64,000 nt of DNA from JAEUPI01 sp963814435 (GTDB lineage Bacteria; Pseudomonadota; Gammaproteobacteria; Burkholderiales; Burkholderiaceae_C), in assembly GCA_963814435.1 (NCBI GenBank), contig CAWFCV010000033.1, forward strand, positions 37,346 through 101,345, given 5' to 3'. Numbering within the stretch: the stretch's first letter is position 1; every line of letters starts with the position of its first letter. The notes under the pieces were generated by a model. That model made no database searches. It was not told where the DNA came from and worked only from the letters and a program-made list of their open reading frames with translations. Shown here piece after piece: positions 32,582-42,094 of this stretch. The translations under genes were made by a program, and so were the position numbers.

Positions 32582-33217
32582 ATGAGTCTCCTGCGCACTT
32601 CCGCCGCCGCTTGGGTCGGGTTCTTGCTCGCCCTGCCCAGCCATGCCTTGTACAAGGTGGTCGGCCCGGACGGACGGGTCACCTACACCGATCGGGCGCC
32701 GACCGCCGAACTCGGACGCATTCAGCCGCTAGGACGCGATGGCAGCGCTGCGGCCGAAGCGTCGCCCAACGCCGCGCTGCCGCTGGACCTGCGGCAAATC
32801 AGCACACGGTTCCCGGTCACGCTGTACACCGCACCCGATTGCCCGCCCTGCGAAACCGGGCGGCGCCTGCTGCAAACGCGCGGCATCCCTTATGCCGAAC
32901 GTCGTGTTTCGACTGACGACGATGCCGAGGCGATGAACCGCATCACCGGCGGGCGCTCGGTGCCCACGCTGATGGTGGGCACCCAGGCCTTGCGCGGTTT
33001 GTCGGACACCGATTGGCACGCCTATCTCGACGCCGCGGGCTACCCGCGTGAGTCGAAGTTGCCGCGCGGCTACCAGCCGCCCACGGCCACGCCACTGGTG
33101 GCGCGTGAGGCCGAGCCGAAAGCCGCGCCGGCGGCGGCCCGCGCCGCGTCGGCGCCGGAAAACACCGCGGCCGCCCCGACCGCGCCGCCGCCTTCGCCCA
33201 CCGGCATCAAATTCTGA
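32582..33217 (+). CDS. DUF4124 and glutaredoxin-like domain protein, probably exported
   Basis: This protein of about 211 residues has an N-terminal signal segment (SLLRTSAAAWVGFLLALPSHA). A DUF4124-type module follows (LYKVVGPDGRVTYTDRAP), then a glutaredoxin/thioredoxin-like domain with a CxxC motif in TAPDCPPCETGRRLL and the cis-Pro segment GGRSVPTLMVG. The tail is Ala/Pro-rich. The start at 32582 precedes the signal segment directly. The architecture suggests a periplasmic thiol-disulfide protein, but substrates are unknown. Its 3' end overlaps the convergent MFS gene by 11 bp. Confidence 0.8.
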   Translation: MSLLRTSAAAWVGFLLALPSHALYKVVGPDGRVTYTDRAPTAELGRIQPLGRDGSAAAEASPNAALPLDLRQISTRFPVTLYTAPDCPPCETGRRLLQTRGIPYAERRVSTDDDAEAMNRITGGRSVPTLMVGTQALRGLSDTDWHAYLDAAGYPRESKLPRGYQPPTATPLVAREAEPKAAPAAARAASAPENTAAAPTAPPPSPTGIKF

Positions 33218-34424
33218 GCCGTCGCGCCGGCCAGCTGCCCATCGCGGTGGCCGAGCCCACGCTCCAGAACAATGCCGCGACGCCCACCGCTGCACCGGCC
33301 AGGCCGAACACCAACGGCAGCACGCTGCTGGACAGATTGATCACGATCGAGCGCAAGGCGATCGCCTCGCCGTGACGTGCCGTCGGCGTCAGGTGGTGCA
33401 AGCCCGACATGATCATCGGTTGCACCGAACCCAGCGTGACGCCCAGGCACATGGCCAGAGCCCCCATCAGCCAGGGTGACGCGACGAACGGGTAACCCGC
33501 GAACACCAGCCCGGTGCCGATCATCGCCACGCGCAGCACCACCACTTCGCGCATGCGGTGCGCCAGTACCGGAATGATCAACCGCACGCCGGTGACCGCC
33601 AGCGTGAAACTGCCGAGCACGAGACCGATCGTCGAGGCGCTGAAGCCGCGTTCGTGCCCGAGCACCGGCACCGCGAACGTGTGCACGTCCCAGCAGGCCG
33701 ACAGCAGCAAGTTCACCAGCATCAGCCGCTTCAAGCCCGGAAGGCTGAGCAGGTCCCAGGCCGTTCCCGCGCGCGGCGGTCGCGCCGCGGCCGGCGGCGA
33801 GCGGGGCACGCGCCGCGCTGCCACCAGCGAGACGACCGGCAACAGCAGCAGCACGGCAAACGCCACCTGGAAGCCGGCTGCGTCGATCGCAAACCCGGCC
33901 ACCACCGGTCCGATGACGTTGGACATCGACGGCGCCATGCCCAGCCAGCTGAACACGCGCATGCGCTGCACGCTGTCCATCGCGGCCTGTCCGGCGGTGC
34001 GTTGGATCGCGATCAACCCGATGTTGGTGCCCGCGCCGGCCAGCGTGGCGGCCACGCACAGCGCCGCGAACTGGGTGTCTCGATCGAGCCAGGTGCCTGC
34101 CAGCGCCACCAGCACCCCCACCAGCGTGAAGCCCACCGCCAGCTTGACGGGCCGGTGGTAGCCGTGGCGATCGGCCATGCGGCCGGCGCGTAGCGCCAGC
34201 ATGACCGGCGCCACCGCAAACAAGGCCATCAACACGCCCACCGCCAGCGCGCTCCAACCTTCGTGCAATGCCAGCAGTGGGCCGGCCATGCGCAGCCCGG
34301 CCATTGCGCTGTGCAAGCCGAGCTGGCTCAAGATCAGGGCCCACAACACCGGGCCGAGCGTCGGTGCCTGGGCCTGGTTGTCGGTTCGCGCCGGCTCAGG
34401 CACCGTTGCCCGCTCCCTGCGCAT
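33207..34424 (-). CDS. MFS transporter
   Basis: This major facilitator of about 405 residues has twelve predicted membrane helices. The typical loop 2-3 motif is visible as LRAGRMADRHGYHRPVK. No substrate can be named. Bicyclomycin-like and Bcr/YhhS-like exporters share this look. I chose ATG at 34424 (MRRERATVPE). A GTG at 34403 is an alternative. Either start lies inside the 3' end of rmuC, so translation of the two is probably coupled. Confidence 0.85.
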   Translation of the reverse strand: MRRERATVPEPARTDNQAQAPTLGPVLWALILSQLGLHSAMAGLRMAGPLLALHEGWSALAVGVLMALFAVAPVMLALRAGRMADRHGYHRPVKLAVGFTLVGVLVALAGTWLDRDTQFAALCVAATLAGAGTNIGLIAIQRTAGQAAMDSVQRMRVFSWLGMAPSMSNVIGPVVAGFAIDAAGFQVAFAVLLLLPVVSLVAARRVPRSPPAAARPPRAGTAWDLLSLPGLKRLMLVNLLLSACWDVHTFAVPVLGHERGFSASTIGLVLGSFTLAVTGVRLIIPVLAHRMREVVVLRVAMIGTGLVFAGYPFVASPWLMGALAMCLGVTLGSVQPMIMSGLHHLTPTARHGEAIALRSIVINLSSSVLPLVFGLAGAAVGVAALFWSVGSATAMGSWPARRLRI

Positions 34425-35828
34425 CGGCCGGTGCGTCGTCCGGCATGCCGGGCAACAGCTGCTGCGTGCGAGCATCGGGCAATGCCTCGACGTTCTTCAG
34501 CTGCCTGGACATCGCCCGCGTGCGCTGCTCGGCATCACCGATGGTGTTGCTGGCCTCCTCGAGCTTCTTCTTCGTCCGGGCCAGCACGTCGCCGAACTTG
34601 GCGAACTCGGTCTTCACCGCCCCCAGCACCTCCCAGACCTCGGCCGAGCGCTTTTCCAGCGCCAGCGTGCGAAAGCCCATCTGCAGGCTCGTCAGCGTGG
34701 CCAGCAAGGTGGTCGGTCCGGCCAGCATGACCTTGTGCTCGCGCTGCAGGCCTTCCACCAGACCGGGCCGCCGCAGTGCCTCGGCGTACAGGCCCTCGGT
34801 CGGCACGAACAGGATCGCGAAATCGGTGGTGTGCGGCGGCGACGACGTACTTGTCGCGGATGGTTCTGTGCTTCCAGCCGCAGCCGGGTCTCGATCGCCT
34901 TGGCCGCCAGTTCGGTCGCGGCGGGGTCGGCCCGCTCGTGGGCATCGAGCAGGCGCTCGTAGTCGTCGCGCGGGAACTTGGCATCGATCGGCAGCCACAG
35001 CGGTTCGCCATCGCTGCGGTGCCCGGGCAGACGGATCGCGAACTCGACGCGATCGTTGCTCCCCGGTACGGTGGCCACGTTGGTGGCGTACTGCTCGGGC
35101 GTGAACACCTGGTCGAGCAACCCGGCGAGTTGCACCTCGCCGAAGATGCCGCGCGTCTTCACATTCGTCAGCACGCGATTCAGCGAGCCGACGTCGCGCG
35201 CAAGGCCCTGCATCTCGCCCAGACCCTTGTGCACCTGCTCGAGGCGGTCGGCCACCTGCTTGAAGCTTTCGCCCAGGCGCTGCTCGAGCGTGGCGTGCAG
35301 CTTCTCGTCGACCGTCACGCGCATCTGCTCGAGCTTCTTCTCGTTGCCGTCCTGCAGCGACGACAGGCGCGTCTCGACCGACGCCTTCACTTCCGCCAGC
35401 CGCCGGTCGTTGACCTCGGACAGCTGGCGCAGCTGGTCGACCAACGATTCGGCGAATCGCTTCAGCGCCGCGTCCTGGGCCTCGCGGGTGAACAGCGATT
35501 GCTGCGCCAGGCCTTGCTGGACAGCCTGCAGCTGAAGGCGAAAGGCCTCGATCTGTTCGGTCTGGTTGCGGGCCAGGTCGGTGCTTTGCGCCAACAGCGA
35601 TTGCTGGAACGTGGCCAGGCCGCTCTGGTGCTCCTGGCGCGTCGCGGTCGCGCTGCGCGCCACCTCGTCGCGCAGCTCGCGCTCGAGCCGTTCGCTGTCC
35701 TGCCGCGCCGCTGCCTGGATGCTCCCGCCCATCGCGAGCAGGCCGGACGCGTCGGACCGACGCCACAACAGCCACAGCAACAACACAGTGTTGAGCGCCA
35801 ACAGCGCCCACACGATCCATTCGGTCAT
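34396..35828 (-). CDS. rmuC: DNA recombination protein RmuC (two indels)
   Basis: RmuC limits inversions at short inverted repeats and carries a PD-(D/E)xK-like nuclease fold. The N-terminus (MTEWIVWALLALNTVLLLW) is a single membrane anchor. A long coiled coil follows, then the conserved region NVKTRGIFGEVQLAGLLDQV and LPIDAKFPRDDYERL. The end reads DFAILFVPTEGLYAEAL and EVWEVLGAVKTEFAKFG. Two small indels near 34865 and 34848, around IRDKYV, displace the frame. Both sides match the family, so they look like sequence errors. The gene is upstream of, and overlaps, the MFS gene. Confidence 0.9.
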
Positions 35829-35840
35829 GCAACGATTGTC

Positions 35841-36112
35841 TCAGCCTCGCCGGACAGCCCATTCACAAGCCCGGTTGCCAACGCTTGCCGTGCAGCACTC
35901 GGGGTTGATCGGCTGCGGTGGCGCGGCGCCGGTCAGTGCGGCATCCAGCTTGTCGACAGCGCAGCCCACCATCGCGGGACGGTTGGCCTCGCTGGCTGCT
36001 GAGGCACCCATTCGGTGTCGTCCGCATTGGTCTCGACCTCGAAGTGTTCGCGCAGCCGTGCCGCGGCCTGCGGGAACACCGCGCGCGCAACGGGGATCTG
36101 TTGGCGACGCAA
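35841..36112 (-). pseudogene. Remnant of a D-glycerate/2-hydroxyacid dehydrogenase, centre deleted
   Basis: The first about 32 codons, from a TTG at 36112, read QIPVARAVFPQAAARLREHF and EVETNADDTEW, which resembles the N-terminus of GhrB-type 2-hydroxyacid dehydrogenases. The next segment, one frame over, reads AMVGCAVDKLDAAL then TGAAPPQPINPE, which resembles the family C-terminus. About 230 residues with the NAD-binding and catalytic parts are missing between them, with the joint near 36000-36015. It lies between the permease and rmuC on the same strand. Assembly collapse is possible but less likely than a true deletion. The family assignment rests on the two ends only. Confidence 0.55.
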
Positions 36113-36123
36113 GGCGATGCCGA

Positions 36124-37403
36124 TCAGCGTGTCGGCACCGCCGTAGCGCTGGCGGGCGCCGCCGAACCGCGCGGCGCGCTGCCGGGGTGGAACCCGATGA
36201 GCGCCAGCATCACGAAGAAACCCACCACGTAGGCCACCGCCACGTGCCAGCCATGGCGCAGCCACTGGCCGACGCTGCGCGCTTCGGGGTACATGTTCGA
36301 CAGCGCGACGCCGGCCGACGAGCCGAACCAGATCATCGAACCGCCAAAGCCCACCGCGTAGGCCAGGAAGCCCCAATCGTACCCGCCTTGCTTGAGCGCC
36401 AGCGCGGTGAGCGGGATGTTGTCGAACACGGCCGACAGGAAGCCCAGGCCCAGCGCACTCGGCCACGACGCAGCGGGCAGCTTCTCGACCGGCATCATCG
36501 AGGCGCACAACACCAGCGACAGCAGGAACACCGAGCCCTTGAAGGCACCGGGCAGCAGGCTCCAGTCGGGCTTGCGCATGGCGGCGGTCAGCAGGATCGC
36601 CACCCACACCGCGGCGCCGAGGAACGGGAACAGGTCGGACACCGCGTTGAACCGCGTGTTGACCACCACGTTCACGACCACCGCCGCCACCAGGATGAAG
36701 GCCACGACGCCCGACCCGCAGCCAGTCGACCGGCGGATGCCGGCCCTCGTGCTTCTGGATCGGTGAGTAGCTTCTGTTGCTGCAGCGACGCCGGAATGCC
36801 GAAGATCACCAGCGCGACGCCGGAGGCGATGAAGGCCTCGAGCACTTCGAGCGGGTGGATCCCGGCAATCCACATCATCGTCGTCGTGGTGTCGCCGACC
36901 ACGCTGCCGGCGCCGCCGGCGTTGGACGCCGCGACGATTGCCGCCAGGTAGCCGATGTGCACCTTGGCCCGGAACACCGTGTGCGCGATGGCGCCGCCGA
37001 TCATCGCCGCGGCGATGTTGTCGAGAAAGCTCGACAGCACGAACACCAGCACCAGCAGCACGAAGCAGCCCTTCCAGTCGTCGGGCAGCCATCGCGGCAG
37101 CACCGCGGGAATCTCGGTGTCCTCGAAATGCTTGGCCAGCAGCGCAAAGCCGAGCAGCAGCAACAGCAGGTTGATCAGGATCACCCACTCGTGCAACAGG
37201 TGCGAGCCGAACCCCGCCACGCCGGCGCCGGTCTTGAACGGCGAGAAGACGATCTTGTACAGCGCGATGACGATGGCGCCGCCGAGCGCGATGCGCAGTG
37301 TGTGGGCATGGAACAGCGCCACGCCGGCCAGCACACAGCCGAACAGGATGAATTCAATCGGCACCGGCCCGATCGCCGGTCCGCTCAGGGCAGCTGGGCT
37401 CAT
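36124..37403 (-). CDS. Ion transporter superfamily permease (ArsB/NhaD/CitM-like), frameshifted
   Basis: This integral membrane permease has about 10-12 helices. The first part has the ArsB/NhaD-like signature VFVLSSFLDNIAAAMIGGA and NAGGAGSVVGDTTTTMMW. The second half repeats it as SAVFDNIPLTALALKQGG and GFGGSMIWFGSSAG. This inverted-repeat pattern, with an Asn after Asp in each half, is typical of Na+/H+ or citrate/arsenite permeases. One or more indels near 36710-36760 break the frame between QQQKLLTDPEA and VVAFILVAAVVVN. GAGGAG precedes the ATG at 37403 by about 4 bases. The substrate is not determined. Citrate or Na+/H+ exchange are the usual annotations. Confidence 0.78.
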
Positions 37404-37560
37404 CGTCTCCTCGGAGGTTGTTGTTCAATCCAGGAACCGGACGAACTGTTCCACAGCCGCGCGCGCGGTGAACAGGGTGTTTTCGATGGCTTGCTGGTCT
37501 GGCAGGTCAGCAGCCGTTTGCGATACACGCCCAACTTGCGACGGGCATGGGCTAGGCCCG

Positions 37561-38532
37561 TCACGGGGTGGGTTGTTCCATCGCTGCCCCGGCGGTATCG
37601 CGCGGCGCCCGCCAGGCCTGCGCGCTGCGCTGGGCCTCCTGCACGGTGCGAAGGTGCAAGCCCACCGTGGTGTCGATGTCGGCGCCATAGCCGCCGGCCA
37701 TCGCCACGGCCACCGGTATCCGGCGCGCACGCAGCGCGTCGAGCACCCGGCGGTCTCTCTCGGCCAGTCCGTCGCTGCTGAGCTTCAGACGGCCCAGCCG
37801 GTCGCCTTCGTGCGGGTCGGCGCCCGCCAGGTAGAACGCCAGCCCGGGCATCGCCGCGTCATGTCGTCGCCAAACCTCGGCCAGCGCCCGGTCCAGCGCA
37901 TCGAGGTAGGGCGCGTCGGTACAGCCGTCGGGCAGTTCCACATCCAGGTCACTGTTCGCCTTGCGAACCGGGAAATTGCGGGCACCGTGCATCGACAACG
38001 TGAACACGGTCGAATCGTCGGCGAAGATGGCCGCCGTACCGTCGCCCTGGTGTACGTCGAGGTCGATGACCAGCACGCGCAGCAGTCGCCGCTGGCCGCG
38101 ATGCACCTCGGCCTGCATCAGCCGTGCTGCCACCGCGGTGTCGTTGAATACGCAATAACCGGCGCCGCGGTCGGCATGCGCGTGGTGCGTGCCGCCGGCC
38201 AACTGGGCGGACACGCCATCGTGAAGCGCGGCCCGCGCGGCCGAGATCGTCGCGCCAACCGATCGGCGCGAGCGCTCCACCAGCGCAGGCGACCACGGCA
38301 GTCCGATCGCGCGCATCGCCGCGTCGGGCAGGCGCCCTTGCAGCACGTCGTCGATATAGGCCGGATGATGAGCCAGCGCCAGTTCGCCCTCGCTGGCCCG
38401 GAGCGCCTCGCGCAGATCGATCCCGGGGCACTCGCGCCGCACCCGCTCGACCAGCCGGCCGTACTTGGGCATCGGAAACCGGTGCCCCGTCGGCAGCGTC
38501 AGCGCGAATCGGTCGGAGTGGAAGACCTGCAT
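37561..38532 (-). CDS. Histone deacetylase-like amidohydrolase (acetoin utilization/acetylpolyamine amidohydrolase family)
   Basis: This zinc-dependent deacetylase has about 323 residues. Motifs in order are LAGGTHHAHADRGAGYCVFND (the catalytic His pair), VIDLDVHQGDGTAAIF (zinc Asp/His) and YLAGADPHEGDRLGRL (second zinc Asp). The start at 38532 (MQVFHSDRFALTLP) matches the family N-terminus. Substrates could be acetylated small amines or proteins. The sequence does not decide this. It diverges from the phasin gene across about 210 bp. The 157 bp between this gene and the permease hold no gene I can support. Confidence 0.9.
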   Translation of the reverse strand: MQVFHSDRFALTLPTGHRFPMPKYGRLVERVRRECPGIDLREALRASEGELALAHHPAYIDDVLQGRLPDAAMRAIGLPWSPALVERSRRSVGATISAARAALHDGVSAQLAGGTHHAHADRGAGYCVFNDTAVAARLMQAEVHRGQRRLLRVLVIDLDVHQGDGTAAIFADDSTVFTLSMHGARNFPVRKANSDLDVELPDGCTDAPYLDALDRALAEVWRRHDAAMPGLAFYLAGADPHEGDRLGRLKLSSDGLAERDRRVLDALRARRIPVAVAMAGGYGADIDTTVGLHLRTVQEAQRSAQAWRAPRDTAGAAMEQPTP

Positions 38533-38645
38533 CGTGCGCCGATTGTGCTGTCCAATGCCGCTGCCCGCCGCCAGCTGCGAAGGGCTCAAGATTGACCGGC
38601 TTCTAGAACGTCCCCCCTAGATTGTTGCGTTGCAGCAAAAACCGC

Positions 38646-38673
38646 TTGCAATCGGTGTCTGGGCCCCTATACT
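38646..38673 (+). promoter_or_regulatory. Sigma70-type promoter of the phasin gene
   Basis: TTGCAA (38646-38651) and TATACT (38668-38673) are separated by 16 bp, close to the consensus, and lie about 70 bp before the phasin ATG. The surroundings carry several TTGC/GCAA words (for example TTGCAGCAA at about 38630 and GTTGCAGCGCAGC at about 38683). These could be sites for a PHA-responsive repressor such as PhaR. That part is inference. Confidence 0.6.
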
Positions 38674-38743
38674 TCAGTCCATGTTGCAGCGCAGCATGCG
38701 TGCAGCAAGAGCCCGAAACCCCCATCCATCCAGGAGATTGAAC

Positions 38744-39292
38744 ATGCTGACCGCCGAACAAGTCGTTGCCGCCAACAAGGCCAACGTTGAAACCCTCTTT
38801 GGCCTGACCAACAAGGCCTTCGAAGGCGTGGAAAAGCTCGTCGAGTTGAACCTGCAAGTGGCAAAAGCCGCTCTGGGCGAAGCCGCTGAAGGCACCAAGG
38901 CCGCCCTGTCGGTCAAGGACGCGCAAGAACTGCTGGCCCTGCAAGCCGGTCTGCTGCAGCCCAGCGCCGAAAAGGCCGTGGCCTATGGCCGTCACCTGTA
39001 CGACATCGCCGCGTCGACCAACGCCGAAGTCGCCAAGGTTGCCGAGACGCAAATGGCCGACCTGCAGAAGAAGTTCATGGCCAGTGTCGACAGCGCGATC
39101 AAGAACGCGCCGGCCGGCACCGAGAACGCCGTGTCGCTGGTGAAGTCGGCGATGGCCGCTGCGAACAACGCCTACGAAAGCGTGCAGAAGGCTGCCAAGC
39201 AAGCCGCTGACATCGCCGACGCGAACTTCCAGGCCGTGACCAACACCGCGGTGAAGGCCAGCCAGGGCGCCGCCAAAGGCAAGCGCGCCTGA
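38744..39292 (+). CDS. phaP: Phasin family protein (PHA granule-associated)
   Basis: This 182-residue, Ala-rich, all-helical protein has the Phasin_2/PhaP family sequence (MLTAEQVVAANKANVETLFG, then FEGVEKLVELNLQVAKAAL). Phasins coat polyhydroxyalkanoate granules and control their number and size. The start at 38744 follows CAGGAG by about 8 bases. The codon choice and strong promoter suggest high expression. A strong hairpin terminator lies about 120 bp downstream, so the gene is probably monocistronic. Confidence 0.93.
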   Translation: MLTAEQVVAANKANVETLFGLTNKAFEGVEKLVELNLQVAKAALGEAAEGTKAALSVKDAQELLALQAGLLQPSAEKAVAYGRHLYDIAASTNAEVAKVAETQMADLQKKFMASVDSAIKNAPAGTENAVSLVKSAMAAANNAYESVQKAAKQAADIADANFQAVTNTAVKASQGAAKGKRA

Positions 39293-39412
39293 GTCGCAGG
39301 CTTGAAAGATACGGACACGAGACCCATCTGAACTGTGCTCACGGCTTCGTCCGTGAGCTTGGCGCAAAGGTTGTCTCCTCGGTACCTTCTCGAATACGTT
39401 CAGGGTACCTTT

Positions 39413-39445
39413 GGCCCGGTGGCTTGCCACCGGGCCATTTTTCTT
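39413..39445 (+). terminator. Rho-independent terminator after the phasin gene
   Basis: A perfect 10-bp stem (GGCCCGGTGG at 39413-39422 pairing with CCACCGGGCC at 39427-39436) encloses the 4-base loop CTTG and is followed by ATTTTTCTT. Confidence 0.9.
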
Positions 39446-39592
39446 GCCGACGCTGGCTTGGCCCGGACGCAGCGCTTAGGTCGATATCGACATATGCAAC
39501 AAACAAGATTGTTCTTCCGCTGAATATCAAAGCTCCATAGAGTCGCCCGAATCGTTCGCGACAGCCGTCGCGGAGGCTTTGGAGCGTTTCCA

Positions 39593-40360
39593 GTGGACTG
39601 GGTGGCGATCGTCAGTGGATTCGGAGTCGGCGCCATCGTCGGCCTGACCGGTGTGGGCGGCGGCTCGTTGATGACGCCGCTGCTGATCGGCGGCTTCAAT
39701 CTGAGCCCGGCGCTGGCCATCGGCACCGACCTCTGGTTCGCCGCCATCACCAAGAGCGGCGGCGTGGCCGCCCATCACCGCCAGGGCAGCGTCGACTTCC
39801 GCATCACCGGCCTGCTGCTGTCGGGCAGCATTCCCGCCGCGCTGGGCACGATCGCCTGGATGCACGCCAGCGACATCACGCGCAGCCATGCCAGCGCGCT
39901 GACCTGGGCGTTGGGGCTGGCATTGCTGCTCACCGCGGTGACCGTGGCCTACCGCCGCGCCTGGCACGCGGTGGGCTTGCGCCTGGAGCGCTGGCTGCCC
40001 CAGCGTCGCAAAGCTGGTTTCACCGTGGCCAGCGGCGCCCTGCTCGGCGTGCTGGTATCGCTGAGCTCGATCGGCGCCGGCGCGATCGGCGCCACGCTGA
40101 TCCTGTTGCTGCACCCGCACCTGCCCACGCGCCGACTGGTGGGTACCGATATCGCGCACGCGGTGCCGCTGACGCTGGTGGCTGCGGTGGGCCACGCCAG
40201 CCTGGGCCATGTCGACTGGCCGCTGCTCGGCTGGCTGCTGATCGGCTCGCTGCCGGGCATCTGGTTGGGCGCCCGGCTGGCCCACGCGATACCCGAGCGC
40301 CTCGTACGCACGCTGCTCTGCGGCGCCCTGGTGACCGCCGGACTGAAGGTGATGAACTGA
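39593..40360 (+). CDS. TauE/SafE (TSUP) family transporter, probable sulfur-compound permease
   Basis: This 255-residue membrane protein has 7-8 helices and the family motifs GLTGVGGGSLMTPLLI and, in the second half, VLVSLSSIGAGAIGATLILLL. The family exports or imports sulfite, sulfonates and related anions. The start is GTG at 39593, supported by GGAG at 39581. It is the first gene of the sulfur assimilation run and its stop is 1 bp before the cysI ATG. This suggests a role in sulfate uptake or sulfite release. The direction is unknown. The 130 bp upstream should hold the operon promoter. I see no clear CysB site. Confidence 0.88.
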   Translation: MDWVAIVSGFGVGAIVGLTGVGGGSLMTPLLIGGFNLSPALAIGTDLWFAAITKSGGVAAHHRQGSVDFRITGLLLSGSIPAALGTIAWMHASDITRSHASALTWALGLALLLTAVTVAYRRAWHAVGLRLERWLPQRRKAGFTVASGALLGVLVSLSSIGAGAIGATLILLLHPHLPTRRLVGTDIAHAVPLTLVAAVGHASLGHVDWPLLGWLLIGSLPGIWLGARLAHAIPERLVRTLLCGALVTAGLKVMN

Positions 40361-40361
40361 C

Positions 40362-42077
40362 ATGTACACATACACCGAATTCGACCGCCACCTCGTGCGC
40401 GCCCGCGCGGCGCAGTTTCGTGACCAGCTGCAGCGCCGGCGGTCGGGCGAACTGGGCGAGGACGAATTCCGCCCTCTGCGCCTGCAGAACGGCTGGTACG
40501 TGCAGCGCCACGCGCCGATGCTGCGCGTCGCGGTGCCCTACGGCGAGCTCTCGAGCCGGCAGATGCGCCAGCTGGCGCACATCGCGCGCGCGCACGACCG
40601 CGGCTTCGGCCACTTCACGACGCGGCAGAACCTGCAGTTCAACTGGATCCCGCTCGACCAGGCCGCCGACGTGATGGACCTGCTGGCCGAAGTGGACATG
40701 CACGGCATCCAGACCAGCGGCAACTGCATCCGCAACATCACCAGCGATGCGCTGGCCGGCATCGCCGCCGACGAAGTCGTCGATCCACGACCCTATTGCG
40801 AGATCCTGCGCCAGTGGAGCACGCTGCATCCGGAGTTCGCCTTCCTGCCGCGCAAGTTCAAGATCGCGGTCACCGGCGCCCGCGAGGACCGTGCGGCGAT
40901 CGCCTGGCACGACATCGGGCTGCAGCTGCTGCGCAACGAGGCGGGCGAGGTGGGCTTCAAGGTCTGGGTGGGCGGCGGCATGGGCCGCACGCCAGTCATC
41001 GGCAGTCTGGTTGCCGCGTTCGTGCCGTGGCAGCAGATCCTGGTGTTCATCGAGGCCATCGTGCGCGTCTACAACCGCTACGGCCGGCGCGACAACCTGT
41101 ACAAGGCGCGCATCAAGATTCTCGTGAAAGCCGAGGGCCAGAAGTTCCTCGATGCGGTCAACAGCGAGTTCCGCGCCATTCTCGAGCACGACCGCGATGG
41201 TGCCGCACACGTGATCCCGACTGCGGAGCTGGAGCGCGTGTCACGCAGCTTCGCCACGCCGGCCGGCCTCGAATCGCTGCCGATCGAAGCATCGACCGGC
41301 ACTCCGGGCGATGCACCGCTGGCCTACACACGCTGGCTGGCGCGCAACGTGCACGGCCATCGGCTGCCCGGTCTGCGGGCCGTCACGCTGTCGCTCAAGC
41401 GCGCCGGCCAGGCACCCGGTGACGCCACCGCCGCGCAGATGGAACTGGCCGCCACGCTGGCCGATCGCTTCAGCCAGGGCGAACTGCGCGTCAGCCACGA
41501 CCAGAATCTGCTGCTGCCCTGGGTGCAGGAGCATCAGCTGCGGGCGCTGTGGCAGGCCGCCAGGGAGGGCGGCTTTGCCACGCCCAACATCGGGTTGCTG
41601 ACCGACATGATCGCCTGCCCCGGCGGCGATTTCTGTGGCCTGGCCAACGCGCGCTCGATACCCATCGCCGCGGCCATCGAGGAGCGCTTCCACGACCTCG
41701 ACCTGCAGCACGACATCGGCGACATCGATCTGCACATGAGCGGCTGCATGAACTCTTGCGGCCACCACCACAGCGGCCACATCGGCATTCTCGGCGTCGA
41801 CAAGGACGGCGCCGAGTGGTACCAGATCACGCTCGGCGGCTCCGATGGCTCGACGCTGTCCGGGCCGTCTGCTGCCGGCAAGGTCATCGGCCCGTCGTTC
41901 TCGGCCAACGAAGTGCCTGATGTGATCGAAGCCGTGATCGACCGGTACCTCGCTCACCGCCAGGCCGGGGAGCGCTTCATCGATGCCGTGCGGCGCCTGG
42001 GCGTCGCGTCGTTCCGCGCCGCCGCCGATGCGGCACGCCGCAGCACCGCGGTCCACGCCGAGCCGGCCCTGGCCTGA
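40362..42077 (+). CDS. cysI: Assimilatory sulfite reductase hemoprotein (nitrite/sulfite reductase family)
   Basis: This 571-residue siroheme/[4Fe-4S] enzyme reduces sulfite to sulfide. The N-terminal half has HFTTRQNLQFNWIPL. The first Fe-S Cys pair is in ACPGGDFCGLANAR and the second in HMSGCMNSCGHHHSGHIG, giving the four cluster ligands and the siroheme axial Cys. The family also includes nitrite reductases, but the neighbours (cysH, cysD, cysN, cobA) point to sulfite. No CysJ flavoprotein is adjacent, so electrons may come from ferredoxin. It follows the transporter by one base. Confidence 0.93.
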   Translation: MYTYTEFDRHLVRARAAQFRDQLQRRRSGELGEDEFRPLRLQNGWYVQRHAPMLRVAVPYGELSSRQMRQLAHIARAHDRGFGHFTTRQNLQFNWIPLDQAADVMDLLAEVDMHGIQTSGNCIRNITSDALAGIAADEVVDPRPYCEILRQWSTLHPEFAFLPRKFKIAVTGAREDRAAIAWHDIGLQLLRNEAGEVGFKVWVGGGMGRTPVIGSLVAAFVPWQQILVFIEAIVRVYNRYGRRDNLYKARIKILVKAEGQKFLDAVNSEFRAILEHDRDGAAHVIPTAELERVSRSFATPAGLESLPIEASTGTPGDAPLAYTRWLARNVHGHRLPGLRAVTLSLKRAGQAPGDATAAQMELAATLADRFSQGELRVSHDQNLLLPWVQEHQLRALWQAAREGGFATPNIGLLTDMIACPGGDFCGLANARSIPIAAAIEERFHDLDLQHDIGDIDLHMSGCMNSCGHHHSGHIGILGVDKDGAEWYQITLGGSDGSTLSGPSAAGKVIGPSFSANEVPDVIEAVIDRYLAHRQAGERFIDAVRRLGVASFRAAADAARRSTAVHAEPALA

Positions 42078-42094
42078 GATTCAAGGAGCCCTGC

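Noticed and set aside
37425..37560. Minus-strand fragment reading DLPDQQAIENTLFTARAAVE near the permease start
   Set aside because: It looks protein-like but has no start, is under 45 codons and matches no family I know. It could be a remnant, but this is not supportable.
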